This document shows, piece after piece, positions 27,834 through 37,176 of a stretch of DNA of 64,000 nucleotides (the stretch's first letter is position 1; each line of letters begins with the position of its first letter). The stretch comes from Deltaproteobacteria bacterium (lineage in GTDB: Bacteria > Myxococcota_A > UBA9160 > SMWR01): the NCBI GenBank assembly GCA_002729515.1, contig PBYF01000138.1, positions 1-64,000 on the forward strand, given 5' to 3'. The notes under the pieces were generated by a model. It was given only the letters and a program-made list of their open reading frames with translations. It did no database searches and had not been told where the DNA came from. Both the position numbers and the translations under genes were made by a program.

Positions 27834-28195
27834 AGCCCGCGATCCTGCTCGTCGACCACGGGAGCCGACGGCCCGAGGCAAACGCACAGCTCGAGGCGTT
27901 GGCCGAGCGCTTGCGCGCTCGGGTCGGCGACCGTTTCGTCGCCATCGCCCACATGGAACTCGCCGAGCCGAGCATCGAGCGGGGCATCGGAGCCTGCGTC
28001 GCCTCCGGAGCGCGAGAGATCGTGGTCCACCCCTTCTTTCTCGGACCGGGGAGCCATACGACGCGCGACATTCCCCGGCGGGTGACCGACGCGGCGGCGG
28101 GCCACCCCGGTGTTCACGCGCGTGTCGGTCCCCCGCTCGGTCTCGACGACAAACTCGTCGATCTCGTTCTCGAGCGCATCGAACAAGCCCCGTAG
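27830..28195 (+). CDS. cbiX: Sirohydrochlorin chelatase, short CbiX/SirB type
   Basis: 121 aa, the single-domain CbiX-S length. The catalytic histidines are in LLVDHGSRRPEAN (residues 5-17) and VVHPFFLGPGSHTT (about 62-75). It inserts Fe or Co into sirohydrochlorin. Siroheme is needed by the sulfite reductase at 53.4-55.1 kb, and the neighbouring transsulfuration enzyme supports a sulfur-assimilation setting. Translation is coupled to the upstream gene by ATGA at 27830-27833. Confidence 0.88.
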   Translation: MKPAILLVDHGSRRPEANAQLEALAERLRARVGDRFVAIAHMELAEPSIERGIGACVASGAREIVVHPFFLGPGSHTTRDIPRRVTDAAAGHPGVHARVGPPLGLDDKLVDLVLERIEQAP

Positions 28196-28200
28196 CATCC

Positions 28201-29400
28201 GTGCAACGCCCCGTCGTGATGGCGCTCGTGTGGTTTTTCTGCCTGGGCGCGCTCGGGACCTGGTTCCCGTTCTACACGCTCTATCTGAAGGAGAACGCGG
28301 GACTCACCGGTACGCAGGTGGGACTCGTGATGGCAACCCTCCCCCTCGTCGGGATCCTCGGTCAGCCCTTCTGGGGACAGGTCGCCGATCGCACCGGCTC
28401 GCGCACGCGAATGCTCACTCTTCTCGCATTGTGTGCGGCGGCGGGATACGCAGCACTCGGCCTGCCCGAAAGCTTTTCCGGCTTCCTCGTGGCCACCGCC
28501 TTTCTCGCACTCTTCTCCACCGCGGTCATCCCCTCCTGCGTCGCCGTCACCCTGGCGCTGAGCCGGGAGGGCGGCGCACGCGCATTCGGCCATTCGCGCG
28601 TCTGGGGCACGGTGGGCTTCCTGGTCTCGGTGGTCGCATTCCCGGAACTGCTCGACACTTGGCAGTCGCGCCCCGACTTCGAAGCGTTGCGCGGAAAATC
28701 GCTCGCCGCACCGGGACTGGGAATCATGTTCCCCGTCACGGCGGTCGTCATGGCCCTGGGCGGGCTCATGGCCCTGGCGCTGCCCCGTGCGGGCGCCGTC
28801 TCGCTTCGCGCCGCGCCGGGCGACTGGCGCGAGTTGGTGCGCCACCGCCCCTACCGCCGGGTGCTGCTCTTCACCCTGCTCGGATACCTGTGTCTCCAGG
28901 GTCCTCAGGTCTTCTTCCCGGTGTTCGTGCGCTCCCTCGGCGGCGAGATCGATACGGTGAGCCGCATGTGGATTCCCATGCTCGTACTCGAGATCCCGTT
29001 GATCGCGTACTCGGGTGCGACGCTGGATCGCATCGGCGCACGCGGTCTGCTGGCGATGGGGGTGCTCGCTGGCGGACTGCGCTGGGCCATCTGCGGCTTC
29101 GCCCCCGATCTCTCCTGGGTGTGGCCCGTGCAGCTGCTGCACGGCGTAGTCGTCACGGGACTGGTGATCGGCGGTCCCCTCTACGTCGAGCAGGTCGTCC
29201 CCGAGCGACTGCGTTCGACCGGCCAGGGTCTGCTCGCCATGGTGGGCTTCGGCATCGGCGGCATGGCCTCCAACGCGGGCTCGGGCTGGCTCGTCGATCA
29301 GGTCGCCGCCTGGGCTCCATACGCTGTCGGCGGCGTCGGCGCCATCGCACTCGGCCTGGCGGTACCGCTGCTGCTACCCGCGCCCCGCCGTCCGCAGTGA
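28201..29400 (+). CDS. MFS transporter, MFS_1-like/HcaT type
   Basis: 399 aa with about twelve TM helices. It opens VVMALVWFFCLGALGTWFPF and has the loop 2-3 motif GQVADRTGSRTRML, typical of the major facilitator superfamily. The single-lobe sequence pattern (FPFYTLYLKENAGLTGTQVG) is closest to the HcaT/proton-symporter-like group. Start is GTG at 28201, 5 bp after the chelatase stop. The cargo is unknown. Its last 27 bp overlap the convergent GT9 gene. Confidence 0.85.
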   Translation: MQRPVVMALVWFFCLGALGTWFPFYTLYLKENAGLTGTQVGLVMATLPLVGILGQPFWGQVADRTGSRTRMLTLLALCAAAGYAALGLPESFSGFLVATAFLALFSTAVIPSCVAVTLALSREGGARAFGHSRVWGTVGFLVSVVAFPELLDTWQSRPDFEALRGKSLAAPGLGIMFPVTAVVMALGGLMALALPRAGAVSLRAAPGDWRELVRHRPYRRVLLFTLLGYLCLQGPQVFFPVFVRSLGGEIDTVSRMWIPMLVLEIPLIAYSGATLDRIGARGLLAMGVLAGGLRWAICGFAPDLSWVWPVQLLHGVVVTGLVIGGPLYVEQVVPERLRSTGQGLLAMVGFGIGGMASNAGSGWLVDQVAAWAPYAVGGVGAIALGLAVPLLLPAPRRPQ

Positions 29401-30666
29401 CGCGGGTCCCCGAAGCTTCGACTCATTGGGGTGCTCTCCGGCGAGAATCGCGTGCACCGAGGCGAGCACATCCGCAACGGCAATTCCCGTCATGCACTTC
29501 GCCTGGGAGAACCAGCAGGAAAGCACCTTGTTGTCGTGGACGAACATACACGGGGAGCAACCGAGACTCAGATAGTGGACGGCATGGCGCTGGTCTTCAG
29601 CGGAGTACAGCGGGCCGTAGAGAACCGGAGTCTCCGGGCCGAAGAGCGCCACCGTCGACGTGCCGACGGCGGCTGCGAGATGCATCGGACCCGAATCGTT
29701 CGTGACGACGACATCCGCGTGGGCGAGCAGTGCCACCAGTTCCGCAACATCACAGCGGCCTACCAGGTTGACGACGCGGGAGCCGGTCTCGGAGAGATCC
29801 AGTACCGCTTGCACCCGGCCGCGCTCGGCGGAGGATCCCACGAGCACGACGTTTGCGGGAACTTGCGCCGTCAGGTGCACCAGAAGCTCGGCAAACTGCT
29901 CCGCGGGCCAGCGGCGCTCGAGGGCCATGTCGCCCGCGTTCGGATTGACCACTGCGAGCCGCTCGTCTTCTCGCCATGCCGGATCGGCGCAGAGCACCGC
30001 ATGACAGCGCTCCCAGGCACCCTCGGGCGGCTCGAGTGTGGGCAGGATGGGGCTCCCTGAGACTCCATCCGCATTCACGGCGTTCATCGGATCGCCTACG
30101 AGCAGGGTGAGGAAGTTCTGCGTCACGTGGCAGTAGGCGTTGAACGGAACTTCGGCATCGTGGAGCCGCCCGCGCCACTTCCCCTTGGCGCTGAAGCCGT
30201 GGGACCACGCCGGCGCCACCAGGTAGGACAGAATCGCTGAAAAGCGCGTGAAGAACTCGAGATCCAGGAGAAGGTCGTAGCGCTCGCGGCGCAGCGCCCG
30301 GATGGTGCGAAGCGCATCGAATAGGAAATGCGTCACACCCCGAGAGAGATCGATCCCGATCACCCGATCGATGTCGGGGTAGAGGTGCGCCACCGCCTCG
30401 TTCTCACCCAGCGAGAGAAAGTCGATCCGCACGCCGGGATGGCGCTCGCGCAGGCGCTCGAGCAGCGGGGAGGCGAGTACGATGCTCCCCATGCCCCACA
30501 TCTTGAGCAGCAGCACGCGCCTCACCGCTTCCGGGTCGGGCGGCGCGCGGCGCCGCCGCAGCAGGCGCTTCGCGCCGAGGAGTAATGCGCACACTACCGG
30601 GCCCGCCGTGTTGTCGATCCACAGCGCGATGTCGTAGCGGCGCCGGCTGGGGCGCTTGTCGGCCAT
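29374..30666 (-). CDS. Glycosyltransferase family 9 (heptosyltransferase-like)
   Basis: 430 aa. The GT-B enzyme has an N-terminal half with VLLLKMWGMGSIVLASPLLE and a C-terminal nucleotide-sugar half with NPNAGDMALERRWPAEQFAE, VLVGSSAERGR and the GT9 signature VVTNDSGPMHLAAAVGTSTVALFGPE. It transfers a heptose or other sugar from an ADP- or UDP-sugar in the inner leaflet. A Cys-rich tail (GCSPCMFVHDNKVLSCWFSQ) is typical of GT9 proteins outside enterobacteria. It is the last gene of the NUDIX-to-GT9 operon. Confidence 0.9.
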   Translation of the reverse strand: MADKRPSRRRYDIALWIDNTAGPVVCALLLGAKRLLRRRRAPPDPEAVRRVLLLKMWGMGSIVLASPLLERLRERHPGVRIDFLSLGENEAVAHLYPDIDRVIGIDLSRGVTHFLFDALRTIRALRRERYDLLLDLEFFTRFSAILSYLVAPAWSHGFSAKGKWRGRLHDAEVPFNAYCHVTQNFLTLLVGDPMNAVNADGVSGSPILPTLEPPEGAWERCHAVLCADPAWREDERLAVVNPNAGDMALERRWPAEQFAELLVHLTAQVPANVVLVGSSAERGRVQAVLDLSETGSRVVNLVGRCDVAELVALLAHADVVVTNDSGPMHLAAAVGTSTVALFGPETPVLYGPLYSAEDQRHAVHYLSLGCSPCMFVHDNKVLSCWFSQAKCMTGIAVADVLASVHAILAGEHPNESKLRGPASLRTAGRG

Positions 30667-30675
30667 TCGAAGAGT

Positions 30676-32712
30676 TTAGTCCGATCGGCTCTGCTCGGCT
30701 CCGCCGGCCGTGCGAAAGCCGCTTATCGAAACGTCGCCGTAGCGCTGCTCCTCCTCGTAGCTCTCCTCGAGCCAGCGCAGCAGCGGCTTGCCGAAAACGA
30801 GCTCGTCTGGAAGGCCATCTACCCGCAGGGCGCCAGCATCCCACACCAGGTACCGGGGTGGCCGAGCCTGCAACTGCGCCAGCACCTCGTCGCGATGGGC
30901 CTGGGTCACGATCTGGTGTCCCATGGCGAAGCGAATCGGATTCGGGCGGTCGGTCAGGTAATAGTAGGCACCGTTGTTCGGCAGGAAGAGCACCGGCTCC
31001 CCGTCTTCCGTGTGACGCGTCACCCATTGGACGACCTGCATCACCCGAGGGTCCCCGACCGCCCGGCGGCCGTTGCGCCACACGCTCAGCAGATTCAGGT
31101 TGTGATCGAGGTTCTTCAGCGGTTCGGCGGGCAGGCTGAAGCCCAGGGTCGCAATCAGCAGGGCGAAGGCCGCCGCGCGCCACGCCGCGAGGCCCGCGGG
31201 CCAGGTGCCCGAGCGCCAGAACGAGAGGCCCCGGTCGGCCGCCACCACGAGCAGCACCACGGCCGCCGGCATGGTGTCGATCATGTGCTTGAGGTCGCTC
31301 CGGCCCAGGGCCGTTCGGAAGGCGAGCATTCCGAAGACCGCAACGGCGAGCACGCCGGTCCGGACGGGATCGCTGCGAAGACCTTCGACGACCCCACGCA
31401 CGCTCGCCAGGGGCGCCCGCGGGTCGAGACGCGATATCGGCAGCGCCCACAGCAATCCGCCCAGGCACACGGCGGGAACGCCGTAGCCGAGCTGGAACGC
31501 GAGCAACTCGCGTCCGCCCCAGTCCGAAATGGAAAATGGAATTGCCGATGCGAGTGCGGGGAAGGGAAGCTTGGCATAACCGGCAAAGATATAGGCCGGG
31601 TATCCCAGCATCTCGCGCAACATCGGGAGCAGCGCGTCGTTGGCCGCGTACCAGGAAAAGACCGGAACGATCAGCGCCGCACCCGCCGCAGCGAATACGA
31701 GCGCCGGGCGCCAGGCCGCGTGGAGCGCGAAGACGAGCGCTGCGACCACGCAGAAGGCAAGACCGAACTCCTGGCTGAAGAGAAGCGACACGCCGGCGGT
31801 GAGACCGGCCAGCGCAACCAGGCTCCCGCGGCGCGAGATCAGCCATCCCAGCAGGAAGCAGAGGCCGATGAAGGCCAGGCCACTTCGCAGGTTGATCCAC
31901 GGCAACAGGAACGGGACAGCCAACACGAGCAACCGGCGACGCACCAGGAGCGCCGTGAGCACCAGCAGGCCCGCGAGTGCCAGCACCCGTGTGGCCGAAA
32001 AGTAGAAATCCCAGGCCACAACCGAGCGGCCGAACACCTGCCAGGCCCCGAGGAGCCCGAAATCGTAGAGCGGGCCGTAGAGACAGAAGAAGTCCTTGCC
32101 GTGGAAACCGCCCTCCATGAGCGCATTCGCCCACGCCAGGTGCTGACCGATCTCGCCCATGAAGGGGAAACCGCCGAATACCCGAGAGGCATCGGGGAAA
32201 CGGTTGAGAACGCTCCAGAGGTTGGCCTGGAAGTCGCTCGTGAGCGCAATCGCGAGCAACACCGCAGCGCAGGAGAGCAGCGCCACGCGACCCGGCGAGA
32301 GCGCCACCGGGTCGAGTCCGGTGGCGGTCGAAAGCTTCGAACCCGACCCGCCGAGGAAGAGCGCGCCCGCCGCCAGTGCGGCGGCGACCGCTGGACCCGC
32401 CGGGCCAGGCAGCCACAAGAGCGCGAGAAGTGAGCCGACGGCGAACGCCTCCACCGCAACCCGCGGGCCCACCGCGCGGCGGGTGAGCCAGCGCGAGGCG
32501 CCCCAGGTGACGAGAACGGCAACGGTGACGCTCGCGAGAAGCCAGAAGGTCTCCTGCTGTTGTGGATAGCGGGCCAGGCTGGCGAGGCTCACGATGCCGA
32601 GTGCATTCTCGCGGTATTCGAAGTGCACCGGCAGCAGGCGCGCGGTCAGCAACGCCGCCGTCGCCGCGAGCGGCAGCGCCGCCGCGAGTCCGGAGTCCCG
32701 CGCTGCGCTCAC
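30676..32712 (-). CDS. Large multi-pass membrane protein, GT-C-like, unknown function
   Basis: 678 aa from a GTG at 32712 in a GTGA overlap with the gene upstream; the frame stays open for another 1 kb but that part is another gene's shadow. About fourteen hydrophobic helices occupy residues 1-480 and a soluble C-terminal domain of about 120 residues follows (GEPVLFLPNNGAYYYLTD, RPPRYLVWDAGALR). TM bundle plus periplasmic tail resembles GT-C and O-antigen-associated proteins, but I see no clear GT39 DxD-type motif. Probably acts on lipid-linked sugars; this is inferred from its operon. Confidence 0.65.
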   Translation of the reverse strand: MSAARDSGLAAALPLAATAALLTARLLPVHFEYRENALGIVSLASLARYPQQQETFWLLASVTVAVLVTWGASRWLTRRAVGPRVAVEAFAVGSLLALLWLPGPAGPAVAAALAAGALFLGGSGSKLSTATGLDPVALSPGRVALLSCAAVLLAIALTSDFQANLWSVLNRFPDASRVFGGFPFMGEIGQHLAWANALMEGGFHGKDFFCLYGPLYDFGLLGAWQVFGRSVVAWDFYFSATRVLALAGLLVLTALLVRRRLLVLAVPFLLPWINLRSGLAFIGLCFLLGWLISRRGSLVALAGLTAGVSLLFSQEFGLAFCVVAALVFALHAAWRPALVFAAAGAALIVPVFSWYAANDALLPMLREMLGYPAYIFAGYAKLPFPALASAIPFSISDWGGRELLAFQLGYGVPAVCLGGLLWALPISRLDPRAPLASVRGVVEGLRSDPVRTGVLAVAVFGMLAFRTALGRSDLKHMIDTMPAAVVLLVVAADRGLSFWRSGTWPAGLAAWRAAAFALLIATLGFSLPAEPLKNLDHNLNLLSVWRNGRRAVGDPRVMQVVQWVTRHTEDGEPVLFLPNNGAYYYLTDRPNPIRFAMGHQIVTQAHRDEVLAQLQARPPRYLVWDAGALRVDGLPDELVFGKPLLRWLEESYEEEQRYGDVSISGFRTAGGAEQSRSD

Positions 32713-33902
32713 GTCGCGGTTGCCCGAGCGCGAGAGATTCCAGCCGTGGCGAGAATCGCCAGAGCGACACCGAAGCACAACAGAACCGACGCGTCGCGCA
32801 GTAGCACGAGGCCAATCGGCCAGACTGCGTGCCCCGCGATGTCCCAATGCCCGACCAGCAGCGGGCTTCCAGTGAGGAACGCGTATGCCCCATAGACGTA
32901 AGCGCCGAGCACGATGCTCAACAGGGCCGCCACCCGAACGTCGAGAAAGAGCAGGAACGGAACGCACCAGGCCAGGTACTGCCAGGCCCAGAAGCTCGTC
33001 AGACCATATACGGCGAGGAAGCCGCCGCAGACGCTCACGCCCACCACCCGTACCCCCGGATCGCCGCGCCGCCACCAGGCGATGAGCAGGATCGGTACCG
33101 AGCAGACCAGCCCATTGGCCGCTGCGAGTGCACTCGCAAGCGGTGTATCGGCGAAGCGCAGCGCCGAAGACAGTCCCCACACCACCGCGCCGGCCGGAGT
33201 CTCGACGGGCGAGCCGCCGTAGCCGGCGATCCTGCGAATCAGCAACTCGGGCTCCTGCGCGAGCCAGGGCAGGAAACCCACCATCCCCACGAGAAACGTC
33301 GCAACGGCAAACCGCACGCGATCGCGACTGCGCCCAAACCCGAGCAATAGCGCCGGCGCAGCGATCAAGACCGGCAGCTTTACCCACAATCCGATTCCGA
33401 GAGCCGCACCGGCGAGCGTGGGGTGGCCGCGCGAAACCGCTATGAGCGAAGCGAGGGCGAACGCGGCAATCGCCGAGTCGGTATTGCCGTGGTAGGCGGA
33501 GAAGAGTACTGCCAGCGGGTTCAGCCAGTAGCCGGCACAGGCTGCCCAGCGCCAGGCCGACCCGGAAAATGCGAGCCAGACCAGGCCGGCCGTCGCAAGG
33601 TCGAGGAGGGCAAAGGGCGCGCGCAGTACCGCGGCGAAGGGGAGCCCAGTCGCCTCGGCTATGCGCACGGCACCGGAGAACCAGGCCCCCATGAGCGGCG
33701 GGTGGTTGAAGACCTCGGCCATCTCGTACCAACCGAGGAGTCCCACGCGGTTGATCTGGTGACCGTGGTGGAGCTTGATCGAAACGTCGAAGGTGCCCTC
33801 GGTTCCGAAGACGAGGGCGCCGCGCAGCAGCGCGCCGACGGCGATCGAGAGCCAGAACCAGGCGCCCGGGCGCTTCAGGGTGGCAAGCCGCTCGTCGTTC
33901 AA
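32709..33902 (-). CDS. GT-C-like membrane glycosyltransferase
   Basis: 397 aa starting at a TTG in a TTGA overlap with the YfhO-like gene. Ten or more TM helices are visible, for example FWLSIAVGALLRGALVFG and FWAWQYLAWCVPFLLFL. The loops GTFDVSIKLHHG and FNHPPLMGAWF hold acidic and His-Pro residues like those at the catalytic loop of mannosyltransferase/GT87-type proteins, and AYHGNTDSAIAAFAL matches the DUF2029/PIG-M-like pattern. It would use a polyprenyl-phosphate sugar. The donor and acceptor are unknown. Confidence 0.7.
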   Translation of the reverse strand: MNDERLATLKRPGAWFWLSIAVGALLRGALVFGTEGTFDVSIKLHHGHQINRVGLLGWYEMAEVFNHPPLMGAWFSGAVRIAEATGLPFAAVLRAPFALLDLATAGLVWLAFSGSAWRWAACAGYWLNPLAVLFSAYHGNTDSAIAAFALASLIAVSRGHPTLAGAALGIGLWVKLPVLIAAPALLLGFGRSRDRVRFAVATFLVGMVGFLPWLAQEPELLIRRIAGYGGSPVETPAGAVVWGLSSALRFADTPLASALAAANGLVCSVPILLIAWWRRGDPGVRVVGVSVCGGFLAVYGLTSFWAWQYLAWCVPFLLFLDVRVAALLSIVLGAYVYGAYAFLTGSPLLVGHWDIAGHAVWPIGLVLLRDASVLLCFGVALAILATAGISRARATAT

Positions 33903-35503
33903 GCCCGCCTCCGGTAGAAGAGGAAACCCGCGCAGAAGAGCGCGCTCGCCCCGGATACCGCGGCCCCGAAACCGAGCCCCGGCGGGCCGTAGCGGAGCGC
34001 GACTTCGCGTGTGCCGGAGGGAACCTCGATCACCAGCCACCCGACCTCGGTCGATGCAGACGCCCCATCGACGCTCCATGCGTCCGCCCCGGAATGCACC
34101 GGCAATACGAAGCGCGCCGGCGCCGCGGCATCGACCGCGTAGACGAGCCGGTTGGGTGCAAACGCCGTGAGCCGCGCCGCCGCGCCCGGAACGTGCACCT
34201 CCTCGGGCTGCGGCCGGTGGTCACGGCGCGCAATCGCCGGGCCCGTTGCAGTCGCCTGCCACGGACGGCTCTCGATCCAGAGATCGACGCACACGAGCAC
34301 AGCGACGCCCCACGCCAGCACAGCCGCTTGCCGGGGCCCGTACCGCGCAGCGAGCCGGCGCAGCCGCTCGAGTCCCGGTACGGCGGCGAAGACCAGGCCA
34401 AAGAGCCCGAGCACGAGAAAGCGCGCCGGGCAGCGCTGCGAGCGCCACACGGGGAAGTCCTCGATCAGCCGCCAGAGCGGCGACGATTCGACGGCGAGCA
34501 CCGCAAAGAATGCGCCGACGAGAGCGAGTTCCCAGGCGCCGCGCGTCGCCACGAGACCCAGCGCCACCAAGGCGAACGCCAGCGGCCCCAGGTAGAAGGC
34601 GTACTCCCACCAGCCCGCACCCCACTCGAGGACGATGGACGGGTCGAGGCGCTCGGGCGTCTGGCCGCGCGCCAGCAACGAGGCGACGAGCGAACCCGCG
34701 GGAAGACCCTGGATGCGGGCCTCGGGCGCGTAATTCGCGAACTCGATCCAGAGCGGCGCGAGCTTTGCGGCGCCGAGCCCCGCGCTGAGCAGCACCAGCA
34801 GGCCCACGCGCCACAAGGGGAACCAGGCGCGCACGCGCAGCGCCCACAGCAGCGCCAGCGCACCGAGCAGGAGATTCTGCCACACGAAGGGCTGGTGCTG
34901 TCCACCCAGGATCGTGAAGGCGTTCAACGCGGCCGCCACCACGAGTGCGGCATCGCTCCCGAGTGCGGCACGGCGCACGAGCCACACCAGCCCGGGCAAG
35001 AGCCACGCGCCCATCGCCCAGTGATGGCCAACAGCGAGATGCGACGCGAAGAACCCGCCGAAGGCGAAGACGCCACTCGCGAAGGCGGCCACGGGGGGCG
35101 CCCCGCCGAGATCGCGCGCGAGCAGCCAGCCGCCCGCCAGTCCGAGCGCCGTGAAGACGACGAAAAGGAACTTTACGTAGACCCCCGTCGGAAGCACCAG
35201 CAACAGCCACGCCAACGGCCCGAACGTCGGTGCCTCGGCATTCGCCAGGAAGTTTGGCGTCACCCAGGCATCCGCCATGTACAGCGGCACGGCGCCGTAC
35301 TCCGCGAACGACTGGCGTACCCAGTCGAAGTAGTGAAAGTGGTGCGTGCTCCAGTCGTGGCCGTGCAACGCGCCACCCAGCAGGAGCGGCGCCCAGAAGA
35401 GCGCCGCCAGACCCAGCGCGCCCGAAAAGATCGCCAGCAGTTCTCGGGCGGGCGGGAAACCCGGGGCGGTATCAGCCCGCCTCGGCAGGAACTCTGCGAT
35501 CAT
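33899..35503 (-). CDS. YfhO-like integral membrane protein
   Basis: 534 aa from the ATG at 35503, in an ATGA overlap with the ThDP enzyme. It has about ten TM helices and a periplasmic C-terminal beta domain ending in another helix (SGASALFCAGFLFYRRRA). Motifs GHDWSTHHFHYFDWVRQ and GGQHQPFVWQNLLLGALAL, and the C-terminal SVDGASASTEVGWLVIEVP stretch, fit the YfhO family, linked to glycosylation of cell-wall polymers in Gram-positives. Role here is inferred as envelope glycan modification. Confidence 0.75.
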   Translation of the reverse strand: MIAEFLPRRADTAPGFPPARELLAIFSGALGLAALFWAPLLLGGALHGHDWSTHHFHYFDWVRQSFAEYGAVPLYMADAWVTPNFLANAEAPTFGPLAWLLLVLPTGVYVKFLFVVFTALGLAGGWLLARDLGGAPPVAAFASGVFAFGGFFASHLAVGHHWAMGAWLLPGLVWLVRRAALGSDAALVVAAALNAFTILGGQHQPFVWQNLLLGALALLWALRVRAWFPLWRVGLLVLLSAGLGAAKLAPLWIEFANYAPEARIQGLPAGSLVASLLARGQTPERLDPSIVLEWGAGWWEYAFYLGPLAFALVALGLVATRGAWELALVGAFFAVLAVESSPLWRLIEDFPVWRSQRCPARFLVLGLFGLVFAAVPGLERLRRLAARYGPRQAAVLAWGVAVLVCVDLWIESRPWQATATGPAIARRDHRPQPEEVHVPGAAARLTAFAPNRLVYAVDAAAPARFVLPVHSGADAWSVDGASASTEVGWLVIEVPSGTREVALRYGPPGLGFGAAVSGASALFCAGFLFYRRRA

Positions 35504-37176
35504 CGCCGGGTGGCGCGACTCTTGCGGGCGCTGGCGCGGATGTATCGCCGACTCACCGGCGAGCTGTCGTCGGGCGGCACGATGCATTCGACGATCGCGA
35601 AGCCCTTCGCGTCGTGCGCGGTGCCGAGCGCCTCGCGAAGCTCCTCGCGCGTCTCGACGCGGATGCCGATTCCGCCCCAGGCCCGGGCGAGCTCCGCATA
35701 GGGCCAGGGCGGAATCTCGAGCAGTTCCTTGCGCGGCGTGACGGCCCGAAAGATTCCCCATCCAGCGTTGTTGACCAGCACCACGATCGGTGCGAGTCCG
35801 CGAACGGGAGCGTGGGAAATCTCGGGCCCAGTCATCTGAAACGCGCCGTCGCCGCAGAGCACGAGTGGGCGGCGCCCCGTGCCGATCTCCGCACCCATGG
35901 CCGCCGGCACCCCGAAACCCATCGACGCGTAATAGCCCTGCGCGAAATAGGTGCCTCCGCTCTGCATCCGTGTCTCGAGACCACCGAAGAGCATGTCACC
36001 GGACTCGGCGAAGACGTGGTAGCGGCGCCCCCGAGCCGAAGAGAGGAACTCATTCACCTCGACGAGCAGGTCGTTGATCGACAGCGGCGTGCGGCTGCCG
36101 GCGCGCAGCGGCGTCCGCTTCAGGTTGTCGTGGTACTCCACTCGCTCGGAGATCCGGGGCAACTTCTCCTTCGCGAGACGAGCGACGAAATCCTTCAGCG
36201 TGACGTCGGTATAGGTGTGGAAGGAGATGTTCACGCGTCCCGACACCGCCCATATGGACCGGTCCCGCCGCACCTGCGGCTTGGCGGCCCCGAGATTTAT
36301 GTCGGTGAGTTGGTTTCCCATGGAGAGGACGAGATCCGCGCTGCGCACACGTCTCTGGATCGCCGGCGCGCTGAAGGGGCCGACGTGGATCCCCATGTGG
36401 AGTGGGTGGTCCATGGGAAAGACCCCCTTCGCCAGGATCGTCGTCACGACCGGTGCCGCCAGCTTCTCCGCGAGACGCCGGAAATCCCGCTCCACCTGCC
36501 CGCGGTAGAGCTCGACTCCACCGATCAGGATAGGACGCTTCGCGGCGCGCAGGCACCGGGCCGCTTCTCCCACCGCTTCGGCCAGCTTGCGAGAATCCGA
36601 GGCTCGGCGCGGAAAGCTGCCACTCCACTCGACGATGTGCTTCGGCACCGGGATCTCCAGGTCCACCAGATCGCGGTGAATCTCGAGATATCCCGGCCTG
36701 TGCTCGGTCAACACCTGTCGCAGGGTCTCGTGCACTTGCTCAGCCATCCGCTCCGGGTGCTTCAGGATGCGGGCGGAGCAGGTGACCTCGGAGAAGATCC
36801 GGCACTGCGCCGCCACGTCCTTCACCTGGTGGTGCACCCCGGCGAGCTTGCTCTCCGCCTCTCCAGGACCTCCGGAAACGACGAGCAGCGGAATCTGCTC
36901 GGCGTAGGCGCCCGCAACGGGATTGAGGACGTTGTACCCCCCCGCGCCGTAGGTCACGCAGATCACACCGAGCTTGCGGGTGCTCCGCGCGTACCCGTCG
37001 GCTGCGAAACCCACCGCCGGCTCGTGTGAGAAAGTCACGATCTCGAGGCTGCGCTCCGCCCCAAAACGGTGGAAGAGACCGAGCACGAGGTCGCCCGGCA
37101 AACCGAAGACGTGTGTGACTCCGGCGCGCCGCAGGCAAGCGACGAGAAAGTCGCCCAGCTTCATCCGGCTCTTCAC
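35500..37176 (-). CDS. ThDP-dependent alpha-keto acid decarboxylase (IPDC/PDC-like)
   Basis: 558 aa. The cofactor-activating Glu is in TFSHEPAVGFAADGYAR at about residue 50. The diphosphate/Mg motif GDGAFQMTGPEISH runs to VNNAGWGIF at about 435-470. A central domain lies between. The overall pattern is closer to pyruvate/indolepyruvate decarboxylase than acetolactate synthase, but exact substrate is not decidable. Start is the GTG at 37176 (RBS AGGGAGGGG, GTGA overlap with the NUDIX stop); the ATG at 37164 is possible. It is unusual for such a gene to sit inside a membrane-glycosyltransferase operon. Confidence 0.85.
   Translation of the reverse strand: MKSRMKLGDFLVACLRRAGVTHVFGLPGDLVLGLFHRFGAERSLEIVTFSHEPAVGFAADGYARSTRKLGVICVTYGAGGYNVLNPVAGAYAEQIPLLVVSGGPGEAESKLAGVHHQVKDVAAQCRIFSEVTCSARILKHPERMAEQVHETLRQVLTEHRPGYLEIHRDLVDLEIPVPKHIVEWSGSFPRRASDSRKLAEAVGEAARCLRAAKRPILIGGVELYRGQVERDFRRLAEKLAAPVVTTILAKGVFPMDHPLHMGIHVGPFSAPAIQRRVRSADLVLSMGNQLTDINLGAAKPQVRRDRSIWAVSGRVNISFHTYTDVTLKDFVARLAKEKLPRISERVEYHDNLKRTPLRAGSRTPLSINDLLVEVNEFLSSARGRRYHVFAESGDMLFGGLETRMQSGGTYFAQGYYASMGFGVPAAMGAEIGTGRRPLVLCGDGAFQMTGPEISHAPVRGLAPIVVLVNNAGWGIFRAVTPRKELLEIPPWPYAELARAWGGIGIRVETREELREALGTAHDAKGFAIVECIVPPDDSSPVSRRYIRASARKSRATRR

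Noticed and set aside
26414-28195. 593-aa frame covering the transsulfuration enzyme region
   Set aside because: Only the last 121 codons (the CbiX-like part) are real; the rest is out of frame with the PLP enzyme.
30676-33732. 1018-aa single membrane protein in the 30.7-33.7 kb frame
   Set aside because: The first third is the shadow of the GT-C-like gene; the real gene starts at the GTGA overlap at 32712.
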